Positions 53,261 through 63,184 are shown, numbered from the stretch's first letter. The stretch: 64,000 nt of DNA from Streptomyces viridochromogenes (GCF_001270495.1 NZ_LGUR01000198.1:27585-91584); one strand, 5' to 3'. The notes: a model not told the origin generated them from the sequence alone. Numbers and translations are program-made.

Positions 53261-53932
53261 ATGGCGATCCGCGTGATGCTCGTCGACGACCAGGTGCTGC
53301 TGCGCACCGGGTTCCGGATGGTGCTCGCCGCCCAGCCGGACATGGAGGTCGTCGCCGAGGCTGGCGACGGCGTCGAGGCCCTTCAGGTGCTGCGCGCGAC
53401 CCCCGTCGACGTCGTGCTGATGGACGTGCGCATGCCGAAGCTGGACGGTGTGGAGACCACCCGCCGCATCTGCTCGGAGCCCGACCCGCCCAAGGTGCTG
53501 ATCCTGACCACCTTCGACCTCGACGAGTACGCCTTCTCCGGGCTGAAGGCGGGCGCCTCCGGCTTCATGCTCAAGGACGTACCGCCCGGTGAACTCCTCG
53601 CGGCCATCCGCGCGGTGCACAGCGGCGACGCGGTGGTGGCCCCGTCGACGACCCGGCGCCTGCTGGACCGGTTCGCGCCCATGCTGCCCTCCACCGGCAA
53701 GGAGCCCCAGCGCAAGGAGCTGGAGCGGCTCACCGACCGCGAGCGCGAGGTCATGGTGCTCGTCGCCCAGGGCCTGTCCAACGGCGAGATCGCGGCCCGG
53801 CTGGTCCTGTCCGAGGCGACGGTGAAGACCCACGTCGGCCGCATCCTGACCAAGCTGGGGCTGCGCGACCGGGTACAGGTCGTGGTCCTGGCCTACGAGA
53901 CGGGGCTGGTGCGGGCCGGCGGACATGGTTGA
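53261..53932 (+). CDS. NarL/LuxR-type response regulator
   Basis: A 223-residue regulator: receiver domain with VMLVDDQVLLRTGFRM, phospho-Asp in VVLMDVRMPKLDG and conserved Lys in GFMLKDVPPGEL. The LuxR helix-turn-helix is LTDREREVMVLVAQGLSNGEIA followed by SEATVKTHVGRI. ATG 53261 follows GGAAGAGG. It works with the upstream kinase; no clear binding site can be named. Confidence 0.94.
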   Translation: MAIRVMLVDDQVLLRTGFRMVLAAQPDMEVVAEAGDGVEALQVLRATPVDVVLMDVRMPKLDGVETTRRICSEPDPPKVLILTTFDLDEYAFSGLKAGASGFMLKDVPPGELLAAIRAVHSGDAVVAPSTTRRLLDRFAPMLPSTGKEPQRKELERLTDREREVMVLVAQGLSNGEIAARLVLSEATVKTHVGRILTKLGLRDRVQVVVLAYETGLVRAGGHG

Positions 53933-53989
53933 GCCGGAGGCACGGTTGAGCCGGGGGCACGGTCGAACCGGCGGAGACGGTTGAGCCGG
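53927..53989 (+). repeat. GGTTGAGCCGG repeats, four copies
   Basis: GGTTGAGCCGG starts at 53927, 53944 and 53979, with a variant GGTCGAACCGG at 53961. Spacing is about 17-18 bp. The first copy covers the response regulator stop codon. Confidence 0.75.
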
Positions 53990-54043
53990 TGGACGGGCAG
54001 GGCGCGTGACACGGGTGTGACCGGGGGCCACTAGGGTCTGCGC

Positions 54044-54676
54044 ATGCTCCTGTGGATCAACGGCCCCTTCGGGGGCGGCAAGACACAGACCGCACACGAG
54101 ATCCAGCGCCGTCTGTCCGGCAGCGTCATCTGCGACCCCGAGCACCCCGGCTTCGGCCTGCGGCGCATGCTCCCGGCGGAACTGCGCGGAGACTTCCAGG
54201 ACCTGACGTCCTGGCGGCAGGGCGTCGTCGAGGTTCTCGACCTCGCCCTCGCCAAGCACGACGGTGTGGTGATCGCCCCCATGACGGTCACGAACTCCGA
54301 CTACTTCGCCGAGACGGTCGGCCGGCTGCGCGAACTCGGCCATGACGTACGGCACTTCACGCTCCTCGCCGAGCGTGACACCGTCCTGAAACGGCTGCGT
54401 GAGCGAGGCTTGGGGCACCTCGCGCAGTTCCTCGCCGGGAAGAACTCCGGGCTGCGCCGGGAGAGCTGGGCCGTGCAGCAGCTCGACCACTGTCTGGAGC
54501 GGTTGAGCGAGCCGGAGTTCGCCGAGCATCTGTGGACCGACCACTCGACCGTGCCGAAGACCGCGGACCGGATCGCCGTCCTGGCCGGGCTGAAGCTCCG
54601 GCCCAACAACGAGGGCGCGCTGCGGACGCGGCTGCGCCAGGCGGGCGTCGGGATCAGGCACATCCGGTTCGACTGA
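54044..54676 (+). CDS. TmrB-like P-loop ATP-binding protein
   Basis: A 210-residue P-loop protein: MLLWINGPFGGGKTQTAHEI at the very N-terminus is nearly the opening of Bacillus TmrB, the tunicamycin-resistance ATP-binding membrane protein. CDPEHPGFGLRRMLP and the kinase-like lid region ERDTVLKRLRERG are also present. TmrB is thought to bind tunicamycin; by homology this protein may give resistance to that or a related nucleoside, unproven here. TAGGGT 6 nt before ATG 54044 indicates a leaderless transcript. Confidence 0.85.
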   Translation: MLLWINGPFGGGKTQTAHEIQRRLSGSVICDPEHPGFGLRRMLPAELRGDFQDLTSWRQGVVEVLDLALAKHDGVVIAPMTVTNSDYFAETVGRLRELGHDVRHFTLLAERDTVLKRLRERGLGHLAQFLAGKNSGLRRESWAVQQLDHCLERLSEPEFAEHLWTDHSTVPKTADRIAVLAGLKLRPNNEGALRTRLRQAGVGIRHIRFD

Positions 54677-54686
54677 ATCGGGACGC

Positions 54687-55793
54687 TCAGCGCAGGACAC
54701 CCTCCAGGAAGTCGCTGCCCAACCGGGCCACCATCGTCACGTCCAGCTGGTGCAGGACGTACCGCCCGCGGCGGCGTGTGGTGATCAGGCCCGCCTTCTT
54801 CAGCACGCCCAGGTGCCTGGATATCTCCGGCGCCGTCATGCCGTGCACCTGCGCCAGTTCGCCGGTGGTGTACGCGCTGCGGGCGAGGTTGCGGCAGATG
54901 CGCATCCGTACGGGGTGGGAGAGCGCGGTCATCCGCAGGGCCAGCTGCTCGAGCGTGGGCGGGGCGGCGAGCTCGGGGGAGCCGACCGGGTAGTGCAGCA
55001 CCGGCTGCCAGGCGTAGCGGTGCAGGACCATCAGGTGCGGCCAGCCCAGGCTCGTCGGGACGAGGAGGAGGCCGCCGTCGCCCACGGTCGTGTGGCCCTC
55101 GCCCAGCTTGTCGATCGTGATCCGCGCGGCGCCCTCGTCGAGGGTCACCGCCGGGGACACCGCGGCCAGTGCTTCCCCGAGGCCCTTGCGCCGCAGGAGG
55201 TCCGTCTTGTGGCGGGCGTCCGTCGCGAGCTGGTGGCGCAGCCGGGACCAGGTCTCCGCGAAGAACGCCTCGTCGCAGTCCTGGAGGAACTGCCGCAGCC
55301 AGGCCCGGATCCGCGGCGGATCGAACAGCAGCCGCTCGCTGAACCGCATCTGCCGCGGCCCGCGCGCGGCGGCGAGGTCGAGCGCGCGTCGCCGCACCTC
55401 CGCGTCCGAGAGCGCGTCGGCCCCGCGCGTGCTGTACGGCAGGGCGCAGGTGAACTCCAGGGCCGCGTCCACGAACTGCTCGTCCGTCAGCTTGTCCAGC
55501 TGGTCCAGCTCCTCTGCCAGGGTCGCGCCCGGGAGGGTGCTGCGGCCCGGGATGCCGGCGAAGGGCAGGAAGAGGTCGGAGAACGTCGACCGCCACAGGA
55601 AGTCGGCCTCGCACATCCGGTCGGCCAGGTGTGAGTCCAGCCGGGCCGTCACGCCCGTCACCCAGCCCTGGAGGCCGGGGTGGTGCCCCGGCTCGGACAG
55701 CGCGTGCAGCGCCATGCCGAGCTCGGCCAGGGGCGAGGGCACGACGGCGAGCCTCTCCGGCCGCAGCCCCGCGATGTCGATGGTCACGCTCAT
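54687..55793 (-). CDS. ArsR-type winged-helix regulator with DUF5937 N-terminus
   Basis: A 368-residue regulator. Residues 1-270 form the DUF5937-type domain found in actinobacterial ArsR-like proteins. Residues about 275-350 are a winged helix: ALSHPVRMRICRNLARSAYTTG, MTAPEISRHLGVLKKAGL, TTRRRGRYVLHQL. No metal-binding Cys pair is present, so it senses something else. ATG 55793 follows GAGGAC; ATG 55808 is an alternative. A perfect dyad lies just upstream, facing a small divergent gene. Confidence 0.83.
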   Translation of the reverse strand: MSVTIDIAGLRPERLAVVPSPLAELGMALHALSEPGHHPGLQGWVTGVTARLDSHLADRMCEADFLWRSTFSDLFLPFAGIPGRSTLPGATLAEELDQLDKLTDEQFVDAALEFTCALPYSTRGADALSDAEVRRRALDLAAARGPRQMRFSERLLFDPPRIRAWLRQFLQDCDEAFFAETWSRLRHQLATDARHKTDLLRRKGLGEALAAVSPAVTLDEGAARITIDKLGEGHTTVGDGGLLLVPTSLGWPHLMVLHRYAWQPVLHYPVGSPELAAPPTLEQLALRMTALSHPVRMRICRNLARSAYTTGELAQVHGMTAPEISRHLGVLKKAGLITTRRRGRYVLHQLDVTMVARLGSDFLEGVLR

Positions 55794-55833
55794 GTCCTCA
55801 TGGTGCACCCCGCCACTGACAACGCGGCCGTGG

Positions 55834-55852
55834 ATTGACGGCGGCCGTCAAT
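55834..55852. promoter_or_regulatory. perfect 9-bp dyad operator
   Basis: ATTGACGGC-g-GCCGTCAAT is a perfect palindrome between the divergent ArsR-type regulator and the 71-residue gene. It contains a TTGACG -35-like hexamer on both strands, so binding would control both directions. Confidence 0.75.
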
Positions 55853-55960
55853 CGACGCGACGTGACCGCCACCCCCGGCGCAGCCTGGGACCACCGGGGC
55901 AGCCGCGGAGCCCGACCCCTACCTACGTCATGTCTCCTACGTCCCGAGAGGCGATCCACC

Positions 55961-56176
55961 ATGAGCGTCACGCAGTACCACCTCCTCGACGTCTACCGTG
56001 CCCGGCAGCTCGGGGAGTCCGCCCCTCCGGCGCCGGGCGCCCACGACTGGCAGGTCGTGCGCGAGTGGCGTGACGAGCGGCACTTCCGCGCCGTCCTGGC
56101 GGAGCGCCCGGCCCGTGGGCGCATACGGCAGGCCCTGGGCCGGTGGCTGCGTCCGCGGCCGCGTTCCGCTTGCTGA
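55961..56176 (+). CDS. small basic protein of unknown function
   Basis: A 71-residue protein: MSVTQYHLLDVYRARQLGE, then WQVVREWRDERHFRAVLAERP and an Arg-rich end. No family is recognised. ATG 55961 has a GAGAGGCGA ribosome site, and codon-position bias is normal. It is divergent from the ArsR-type regulator across the dyad operator, so it is that regulator's likely target. It ends 4 bp from the convergent lyase gene. Confidence 0.65.
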   Translation: MSVTQYHLLDVYRARQLGESAPPAPGAHDWQVVREWRDERHFRAVLAERPARGRIRQALGRWLRPRPRSAC

Positions 56177-56180
56177 CCTC

Positions 56181-57410
56181 CTACTCGCCGACCTCCTCGG
56201 TCAGCAGGGCCACGAACTGCGCGACCGCCGTCCTCACGTCGTCCGCCGTCCACTCCAGGCCGGCGGCACGCACGGAGACCTCGGTGCAGGCCAGGCCCGG
56301 GGCCTTGGCGTCCCAGGGGTGGCCGAACAGGACGGTCTTCGTCTCCTCCGCCTGGCGGAGCGCGGCCTCGCTGAGGACGCCGGTGTCGTACGGCAGCCAG
56401 ACCTGGAACTCGTTCGTGTGCGGCGGCTCGGGGTGGATCCGCGCCCACGGCACCCCGGCCGCCGCGAAGCCGTCGCGCAGCGCGGCGGCCACCACGCGCG
56501 CGTGGGCCACGTACTCGGGCAGCCGGGGCAGCTCCCGCTCCAGCCCGGCGAGCGCCGACAGCGCGGTGGGGAACTGCTGGTAGACCATGCCGCCGTAGCG
56601 GTGCCGCCAGGCCCTCGCCTCGTCCACCAGCGTCTGTGGTCCGGCGAGTACCGCGCCGCCGAAGCCGTCGAGGGACTTGTAGAACGACACGTACACGCTG
56701 TCCGCCAGCCCCGCGATGTCCTCCAGCGGGCGGCCGAAGTGGACGGTGGACTCCCACAGGCGTGCGCCGTCGAAGTGCACCACCGCGTCGCGCTCCCGCG
56801 CCGCTTCGACGACCTGGGTGAGTTCCTCCCAGGAGGGCAGCACGAAACCGGCGTCCCTGAGGGGCAGTTCGAGCATCAGCGTCCCGAACGGCTCGCCGAA
56901 GCCACGCACCTCGTCGGCGGTCGGCAGCCGGGGCGCGCTCGTCACCTGGACCGGGCGCAGACCGCTGACCTGGCTGAAGGCGTCGCGTTCATGGACCTCG
57001 GGGTGGGCCAGTGCGTGCAGGGCGATGGTCGGGTTGCCGGTGCGGCCCGCCCAGCAGCGCAGGGCGACCTGCTGGGCCATGGTGCCCGTCGGGAAGAAGG
57101 CGGCTGCCTCCTGGCCGAGCAGCCCCGCGACCTTCTCCTCCAGGGCGCCGACGACGCCGTTGCCATAGAGGTCCGCCAGCTCGTCCAGGTCGTACAGATC
57201 CAGCGCACGCGCCTCGTCCAGCAGCGCCAGGCGCTCGCGGAGGGTGCCGAAGTATCCGGGGCGCGCGAGAACCCGTCGCGCGCCCCGATAGGCGGCTATG
57301 CGCCGCTCCCGGCGTCGCTTGCGTTGCTCGGCGTCCGACAAGGGCTCGGACTCCTCGGGCTCCTCGGACCGCTCGTCGTGTCGCCCGGGCTGTTCCGCCG
57401 TATCGCTCAT
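56181..57410 (-). CDS. threonine aldolase-type PLP lyase (beta-eliminating lyase family)
   Basis: A 409-residue fold-type I PLP enzyme. Markers: YGNGVVGALEEKVAGLLGQE, FFPTGTMAQQVALRCWAG, the Asp of the PLP pyridine contact in VHFDGARLWES, and the Schiff-base Lys in SVYVSFYKSLDGFGGAVLAG. These fit low-specificity threonine aldolase, which splits threonine to glycine and acetaldehyde. A charged N-terminal tail of about 45 residues is extra. ATG 57410 (MSDTAEQ) is preferred to ATG 57422. Confidence 0.87.
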   Translation of the reverse strand: MSDTAEQPGRHDERSEEPEESEPLSDAEQRKRRRERRIAAYRGARRVLARPGYFGTLRERLALLDEARALDLYDLDELADLYGNGVVGALEEKVAGLLGQEAAAFFPTGTMAQQVALRCWAGRTGNPTIALHALAHPEVHERDAFSQVSGLRPVQVTSAPRLPTADEVRGFGEPFGTLMLELPLRDAGFVLPSWEELTQVVEAARERDAVVHFDGARLWESTVHFGRPLEDIAGLADSVYVSFYKSLDGFGGAVLAGPQTLVDEARAWRHRYGGMVYQQFPTALSALAGLERELPRLPEYVAHARVVAAALRDGFAAAGVPWARIHPEPPHTNEFQVWLPYDTGVLSEAALRQAEETKTVLFGHPWDAKAPGLACTEVSVRAAGLEWTADDVRTAVAQFVALLTEEVGE

Positions 57411-57633
57411 GCGCGGGATCATGCCGTGCGGCCACGCGCGCGAGCACCCGTATTTTCGGCCGCCGCAACTTCCCGTCCGCACGCGGTGAAGAGGCCGCGC
57501 CCGCCCTTCGTGTGCGCGGCGTGCGATAACCCACAGCCTGTGGACAACCGGACGCCCCTCAAGCCAATCGCGTTAACATGACGAGAAATCGTCCGGTACC
57601 CAGAGCGGACTGGAACGGGAAGGCCGCCGTCGA

Positions 57634-58563
57634 GTGAGTACAAGCCAACAGCCAGATCCCAGGGACCGCCCCGCGCGGCTCACCGTCGGTGTCGTCGGCG
57701 CCGGCCGTGTGGGCCCCGCGCTCGCCGCGTCCCTCCAGCTCGCCGGGCACCGCCCCGTGGCCGTCTCCGGGGTTTCCGACACCTCCCGGCGGCGGGCCGC
57801 GCAGCTGCTCCCCGACGTGCCGCTCGTGCCGCCCGCCGAAGTCCTCGCGCGTGCCGAACTGGTGCTGCTGACCGTCCCGGACGACGCCCTGCCCGGGCTG
57901 GTCGAGGGCCTGGCCGACACCGGGGCCGTACGGCCGGGACAGCTGATGGTGCACACCTCCGGGCGATACGGCACGAAGGTCCTGGACCCCGCCCTGCGCG
58001 CCGGCGCCCTGCCGCTGGCCCTGCACCCGGCCATGACCTTCACCGGCACGCCCGTGGACGTCCAGCGCCTGGCCGGCTGCTCCTTCGGCGTCACCGCGCC
58101 CGAGGAACTGCGGCTGGCCGCCGAGGCCCTCGTCATCGAGATGGGCGGCGAACCGGAGTGGATCGCCGAGGACATGCGCCCGCTGTACCACGCGGCGCTC
58201 GCGCTGGGCGCCAACCACCTGGTCACGCTCGTCGCCCAGTCCATGGAGCTGCTGCGCGAGGCGGGCGTCGCGGCCCCCGACCGGATGCTCGGCCCGCTGC
58301 TCGGCGCCGCCCTCGACAACGCCCTGCGCTCCGGCGACGCCGCCCTGACCGGCCCCGTCGCGCGCGGGGACGCGGGCACCGTCGCCGCGCACGTGACCGA
58401 GCTGCGGCGGCACGCCCCGCAGACCGTCGCCGGCTATCTCGCGATGGCGCGCGCGACCGCCGACCGGGCGCTCGCGCACGGCCTGCTGAAGCCGGAGCTC
58501 GCCGAGGACCTTCTCGGGGTACTCGCCCATGGGACCGACGGCGCCGAGGGAGAGGCCCGATGA
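57634..58563 (+). CDS. Rossmann-fold DUF2520 oxidoreductase-like protein upstream of panC
   Basis: A 309-residue protein: NAD(P) site [20 protein letters not shown] near residues 17-36, [33 protein letters not shown], then an all-helical DUF2520 domain ([20 protein letters not shown]). The fold is that of ketopantoate reductase/6-phosphogluconate dehydrogenase relatives. Its stop overlaps the panC start (ATGA), so it is coupled to pantothenate synthesis. A ketopantoate reductase role is plausible but not shown. GTG 57634 is used. Confidence 0.82.
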   Translation: MSTSQQPDPRDRPARLTVGVVGAGRVGPALAASLQLAGHRPVAVSGVSDTSRRRAAQLLPDVPLVPPAEVLARAELVLLTVPDDALPGLVEGLADTGAVRPGQLMVHTSGRYGTKVLDPALRAGALPLALHPAMTFTGTPVDVQRLAGCSFGVTAPEELRLAAEALVIEMGGEPEWIAEDMRPLYHAALALGANHLVTLVAQSMELLREAGVAAPDRMLGPLLGAALDNALRSGDAALTGPVARGDAGTVAAHVTELRRHAPQTVAGYLAMARATADRALAHGLLKPELAEDLLGVLAHGTDGAEGEAR

Positions 58564-59552
58564 CCACCACCCTGCTGCGCACCGCCGGCGAACTGCACGC
58601 ACGCACGCGTACCGGCCGCCGCGCCGTCGTGATGACCATGGGCGCCCTGCACGAGGGCCACGCCACCCTGATCCGCACCGCGCGCACCATCGCCGGACCG
58701 GAGGGCGAGGTCGTCGTCACCGTCTTCGTGAACCCCCTGCAGTTCGGCAAGGGCGAGGACCTCGACCGCTACCCGCGCACCCTGGACGCCGACCTCAAGA
58801 TCGCCGAACAGGCGGGCGCCGACGCCGTGTTCGCCCCCTCGGTCGACGAGGTCTACCCCGGCGGCGAACCCCAGGTCCGCATCAGCGCCGGCCCCATGGG
58901 CGAGCGCCTCGAAGGCGGCTCCCGCCCCGGCCACTTCGACGGCATGCTCACCGTCGTCGCCAAGCTGCTCCACCTCACCCGCCCCGACGTCGCCCTGTAC
59001 GGCCAGAAGGACGCCCAGCAGCTCGCCCTGATCCGCCGCATGGTGCGCGACCTGAACTTCGGCGTCGAGATCGTCGGCGTCCCCACCGTGCGCGAGGAGG
59101 ACGGCCTCGCGCTGTCCAGCCGCAACCGCTACCTGGCGCCCAAGGAACGGCGCACGGCACTGGCCCTGTCCCAGTCGCTGTTCGCCGGCTGCGACCGGCA
59201 CGCGGCGCAGGAAGCGCTGCGCGCGCGGGCCCGCGAAGTGCCCGCCAGCCGCGCGCGTGCGGAAGCGCTCAGCGCCATAGGGGAGTCCCGCGCGGCGGCC
59301 GACGCGCACGCCGTGGCCAAGGCGGTGCCCGGCGCCCCGGCGGCCGTCCGCGCCGCCGCCCGCCTGGTCCTCGACGAGGCCGCCCGTATGGACCCGCCGC
59401 TCGAACTGGACTACCTCGCCCTCGTCGACCCCTCCGACTTCACCGAGATCGGGGACGACTTCACCGGCGAGGCCGTCCTCGCCGTCGCCGCCCGGGTCGG
59501 GACGACCCGGCTGATCGACAACATTCCCCTCACCTTCGGAGCCGCCTCGTGA
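58560..59552 (+). CDS. panC: pantothenate synthetase
   Basis: A 330-residue enzyme condensing pantoate and beta-alanine with ATP. Signature motifs are [16 protein letters not shown] (HxGH type), [48 protein letters not shown] and the KMSKS-like [10 protein letters not shown]. About 45 residues longer than E. coli PanC through a C-terminal insertion. It is coupled by overlap to the genes on both sides. Confidence 0.96.
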   Translation: MTTTLLRTAGELHARTRTGRRAVVMTMGALHEGHATLIRTARTIAGPEGEVVVTVFVNPLQFGKGEDLDRYPRTLDADLKIAEQAGADAVFAPSVDEVYPGGEPQVRISAGPMGERLEGGSRPGHFDGMLTVVAKLLHLTRPDVALYGQKDAQQLALIRRMVRDLNFGVEIVGVPTVREEDGLALSSRNRYLAPKERRTALALSQSLFAGCDRHAAQEALRARAREVPASRARAEALSAIGESRAAADAHAVAKAVPGAPAAVRAAARLVLDEAARMDPPLELDYLALVDPSDFTEIGDDFTGEAVLAVAARVGTTRLIDNIPLTFGAAS

Positions 59553-61258
59553 CCAGCACAGGCATACGACTGCACGCGCCCGCGCCCGGGTGGTCCATCT
59601 CCGCGGACGTCGTCGTCGTCGGCTCCGGCGTCGCCGGCCTCACCGCCGCCCTGCGCTGCGAGGCCGCCGGCCTGACGACCGTCGTCGTCACCAAGGCCCG
59701 CCTCGACGACGGCTCCACCCGCTGGGCGCAGGGCGGCATCGCCGCCGCCCTCGGCGAGGGCGACACCCCCGAACAGCACCTCGACGACACCCTCGTCGCG
59801 GGCGCGGGCCTGTGCGACGAGGGCGCGGTCCGCATCCTCGTCACCGAGGGGCCCGACGCCGTACGCCGCCTCATCGAGACCGGCGCCCACTTCGACGAGT
59901 CCGAGGAAGGCGGCCTGGAACTCACCCGCGAGGGCGGCCACCACCGCCGCCGCATCGCCCACGCCGGCGGCGACGCGACCGGCGCGGAGATCTCCCGCGC
60001 CCTGGTCGAGGCGGTACGCGCGCGTGGCCTGCGCGCGATCGAGAACGCGCTCGTCCTGGACCTCCTGACGGACGCCGAGGGCCGTACGGCGGGCGTCACC
60101 CTGCACGTCATGGGCGAGGGCCAGCACGACGGCGTAGGGGCGGTCCACGCCCCCGCGGTGGTCCTCGCGACCGGCGGCATGGGCCAGGTCTTCTCGGCGA
60201 CCACGAACCCGTCCGTGTCCACGGGCGACGGAGTGGCCCTCGCCCTGCGCGCGGGCGCCGAGGTGAGCGACCTGGAGTTCGTCCAGTTCCACCCCACCGT
60301 CCTGTTCCTCGGCGCGGACGCGGAGGGCCAGCAGCCCCTGGTCTCCGAGGCGGTACGCGGCGAGGGCGCCCACCTGGTCGACGCCGACGGCGTGCGCTTC
60401 ATGCTGGGGCAGCACGAACTCGCCGAACTCGCCCCCCGGGACATCGTCGCCAAGGGCATCATGCGCCGCATGCAGGAGCAGGACGCCGAGCACATGTTCC
60501 TCGACGCCCGCCACTTCGGCGCCGACATGTGGGAGCACCGCTTCCCGACGATCCTCGCCGCCTGCCGTGCCCACGGCATCGACCCGGTCACCGCCCCCAT
60601 CCCGATCGCCCCGGCGGCCCACTACGCCTCCGGCGGCGTGCGCACCGACTCCCACGGCCGTACGACCGTCCCCGGCCTGTACGCGTGCGGCGAGGTCGCC
60701 TGCACGGGTGTGCACGGCGCCAACCGCCTGGCCTCCAACTCACTCCTCGAAGGGCTGGTCTACGCCGAGCGCATCGTGGCCGACATCGCGGCCGCCCGCG
60801 CGGCGAACGGCCTCCACGCACGCGTGCCGCACCCGGTGCCCTACCCCGAGACCCCCGAGCACCCCCTGCTCGCGCCCGAGGCCCGTTTCACGATCCAGCG
60901 GATCATGACGAACGGCGCCGGAGTCCTGCGCTCCGCGAACTCCCTCGCCACGGCCGCCGAGCAGATCCAGAAGCTGCACACCGAGGCCCGGGACGCCCTC
61001 ACCGAGAACGGCAAGACGGCCGAGCCGGGCGTCGACACCTGGGAGGCCACCAACCTCCTGTGCGTGGCCCGAGTCCTGGTGGCCGCCGCTCGGCAGCGCG
61101 AGGAAACCCGGGGCTGCCATTGGCGCGAGGACAGCCCCGACCGCGACGACACCACCTGGCGCCGCCACATCGTCGTACGCCTGAACCCGGACCGCACACT
61201 GGCCGTGCACACCACAGACACCGCAGACTTCCCCCCGACCCGGCCCCAGGAGCAGTGA
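59549..61258 (+). CDS. nadB: L-aspartate oxidase
   Basis: A 569-residue flavoenzyme oxidising aspartate to iminoaspartate, the first step of de novo NAD synthesis. FAD site [18 protein letters not shown], then [31 protein letters not shown], and [15 protein letters not shown] with the succinate dehydrogenase-type His/Arg. GTG 59549 overlaps the panC stop (GTGA). The partner quinolinate synthase gene nadA is not present in this window. Confidence 0.96.
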   Translation: MTSTGIRLHAPAPGWSISADVVVVGSGVAGLTAALRCEAAGLTTVVVTKARLDDGSTRWAQGGIAAALGEGDTPEQHLDDTLVAGAGLCDEGAVRILVTEGPDAVRRLIETGAHFDESEEGGLELTREGGHHRRRIAHAGGDATGAEISRALVEAVRARGLRAIENALVLDLLTDAEGRTAGVTLHVMGEGQHDGVGAVHAPAVVLATGGMGQVFSATTNPSVSTGDGVALALRAGAEVSDLEFVQFHPTVLFLGADAEGQQPLVSEAVRGEGAHLVDADGVRFMLGQHELAELAPRDIVAKGIMRRMQEQDAEHMFLDARHFGADMWEHRFPTILAACRAHGIDPVTAPIPIAPAAHYASGGVRTDSHGRTTVPGLYACGEVACTGVHGANRLASNSLLEGLVYAERIVADIAAARAANGLHARVPHPVPYPETPEHPLLAPEARFTIQRIMTNGAGVLRSANSLATAAEQIQKLHTEARDALTENGKTAEPGVDTWEATNLLCVARVLVAAARQREETRGCHWREDSPDRDDTTWRRHIVVRLNPDRTLAVHTTDTADFPPTRPQEQ

Positions 61259-62235
61259 CAGAAGTGACCACCCCCGACCTTCCCCTCGCCTCGAGCGGCG
61301 GCTGCGGCGACGACTGCGCCTGCGGTGCCGGCGAGGAATACCTGGAGTGCGGCCTCGACCCCGCGCTCGCCCAGCTCCTGGCCGACGCGGGCCTCGACCC
61401 GGTCGAGATCGAGGACATCGCCAACGTGGCCATCCAAGAGGATCTCGCCCACGGCGTGGACGTGACGACCGTCGCGACGATCCCCGAGGAGTCGACCGCC
61501 ACCGCCGACTTCGTCGCGCGCGAGGCGGGCGTGGTGGCGGGCCTCAGGGTCGCCGAAGCAGTGGTCTCGATCGTCTGCGAGGACGAGTTCGAGGTGGAGC
61601 GGCACGTGGAGGACGGGGACAAGGTGCGGGAGGGCCAGAAGCTCCTCTCCGTCACCACCCGCACCCGCGACCTCCTCACCGCCGAGCGCAGCGCGCTGAA
61701 CATCCTCTGCCGCCTCTCGGGCATCGCGACGGCCACGCGCGCGTGGGCGGACGTACTGGAAGGCACCAAGGCGAGGGTCCGCGACACCCGCAAGACGACG
61801 CCGGGCCTGCGCGCGCTGGAGAAGTACGCGGTGCGCTGCGGCGGCGGAGTGAACCACCGCATGTCCCTCTCGGACGCGGCCCTGGTGAAGGACAACCACG
61901 TGGTGGCCGCGGGCGGCGTGGCACAGGCCTTCAAGGCGGTCCGCGAAGCCTTCCCCGACCTCCCCATCGAGGTCGAGGTCGACACCCTCCACCAGCTCCG
62001 CGAGGTCGTGGACGCGGGCGCGGACCTGATCCTCCTGGACAACTTCACGCCGGGCGAGTGCGAGGAGGCGGTCGCGATCGTGCACGGCCGGGCGGCCCTC
62101 GAAGCCTCGGGCCGCCTGACCCTCGCCAACGCCAGGGCCTACGCGGACACGGGCGTCGACTACCTGGCCGTAGGGGCCCTCACCCACTCCTCGCCGATCC
62201 TGGACATCGGCCTGGACCTGCGAGCGGCGGAGTAG
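61255..62235 (+). CDS. nadC: nicotinate-nucleotide pyrophosphorylase with Cys-rich N-terminus
   Basis: A 326-residue quinolinate phosphoribosyltransferase. Signatures: IQEDLAHGVDVTTVATIPE, RDTRKTTPGLRALEKYAV, GGVNHRMSLSDAALVKDNH and the barrel LILLDNFTPGE. About 30 residues precede the usual start and carry CGDDCACGAGEEYLEC, four cysteines spaced C-x3-C-x-C-x8-C, which could bind metal or an Fe-S cluster. GTG 61255 overlaps the nadB stop (GTGA); GTG 61264 would keep the cysteines. Confidence 0.95.
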   Translation: MTEVTTPDLPLASSGGCGDDCACGAGEEYLECGLDPALAQLLADAGLDPVEIEDIANVAIQEDLAHGVDVTTVATIPEESTATADFVAREAGVVAGLRVAEAVVSIVCEDEFEVERHVEDGDKVREGQKLLSVTTRTRDLLTAERSALNILCRLSGIATATRAWADVLEGTKARVRDTRKTTPGLRALEKYAVRCGGGVNHRMSLSDAALVKDNHVVAAGGVAQAFKAVREAFPDLPIEVEVDTLHQLREVVDAGADLILLDNFTPGECEEAVAIVHGRAALEASGRLTLANARAYADTGVDYLAVGALTHSSPILDIGLDLRAAE

Positions 62236-62243
62236 GAACCGGC

Positions 62244-63041
62244 ATGCTCCTCACGATCGACGTAGGCAACACGCACACCGTCCTCGGCCTGTTCGACGGC
62301 GAGGACATCGTCGAGCACTGGCGCATCTCGACGGACGCCCGCCGCACCGCCGACGAACTGGCGGTCCTCCTCCAGGGCCTGATGGGCATGCACCCGCTCC
62401 TCGGCGACGAGCTGGGCGACGGCATCGACGGAATCGCCATCTGCGCCACGGTGCCCTCCGTCCTTCACGAACTCCGCGAGGTGACCCGCCGCTACTACGG
62501 CGACGTCCCCGCCGTCCTCGTCGAACCGGGCGTGAAGACCGGCGTACCGATCCTCACGGACAACCCCAAGGAGGTCGGCGCCGACCGCATCATCAACGCG
62601 GTGGCGGCCGTCGACCTCTACGGCGGCCCGGCGATCGTCGTCGACTTCGGTACGGCGACGACGTTCGACGCGGTGAGCGCGCGCGGTGAGTACATCGGCG
62701 GCGTCATCGCCCCCGGCATCGAGATCTCCGTCGAGGCCCTCGGCGTCCGCGGCGCCCAGCTCCGCAAGATCGAGGTGGCCCGCCCGCGCAGCGTCATCGG
62801 CAAGAACACGGTCGAGGCCATGCAGTCCGGCATCATCTACGGCTTCGCGGGCCAGGTCGACGGCGTCGTCAACCGCATGGCCCGCGAACTGGCCGACGAC
62901 CCCGAGGAGGTCACGGTCATCGCCACGGGCGGTCTGGCCCCCATGGTCCTCGGCGAATCCTCGGTCATCGACGAACACGAGCCATGGCTGACCCTGATCG
63001 GCCTCCGCCTGGTCTACGAACGCAACGTCTCCCGCATGTGA
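62244..63041 (+). CDS. coaX: type III pantothenate kinase
   Basis: A 265-residue ASKHA-fold kinase phosphorylating pantothenate, the first step of CoA synthesis. Motifs: MLLTIDVGNTHTVLGLFDG at the start, GADRIINAVAA, VVDFGTATTFDAVS and GGVIAPGIEISVEAL. ATG 62244 lies 8 bp after the nadC stop with AGGAAC as ribosome site. It closes the DUF2520-panC-nadB-nadC-coaX unit, linking pantothenate and NAD supply. Confidence 0.96.
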   Translation: MLLTIDVGNTHTVLGLFDGEDIVEHWRISTDARRTADELAVLLQGLMGMHPLLGDELGDGIDGIAICATVPSVLHELREVTRRYYGDVPAVLVEPGVKTGVPILTDNPKEVGADRIINAVAAVDLYGGPAIVVDFGTATTFDAVSARGEYIGGVIAPGIEISVEALGVRGAQLRKIEVARPRSVIGKNTVEAMQSGIIYGFAGQVDGVVNRMARELADDPEEVTVIATGGLAPMVLGESSVIDEHEPWLTLIGLRLVYERNVSRM

Positions 63042-63156
63042 CCCCGCCGGTTGGGCCGCGCACTGAGGCCGTCGGCTTCAAGGCGCCCGGCGTCGACGCG
63101 GGCCACCTGGGAGCCTGCGGCCCCCGGACCCCCCGATTTCGGCCCTGGAGGGGCCT

Positions 63157-63184
63157 CGCCCTCAAACGCCGGACGGGCTGGAAG
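63157..63184. repeat. common Streptomyces intergenic repeat
   Basis: GCCCTCAAACGCCGGACGGG followed by CTGGAA. From memory, sequences of this form recur after many Streptomyces genes; only one copy was noticed in this window. Confidence 0.5.
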
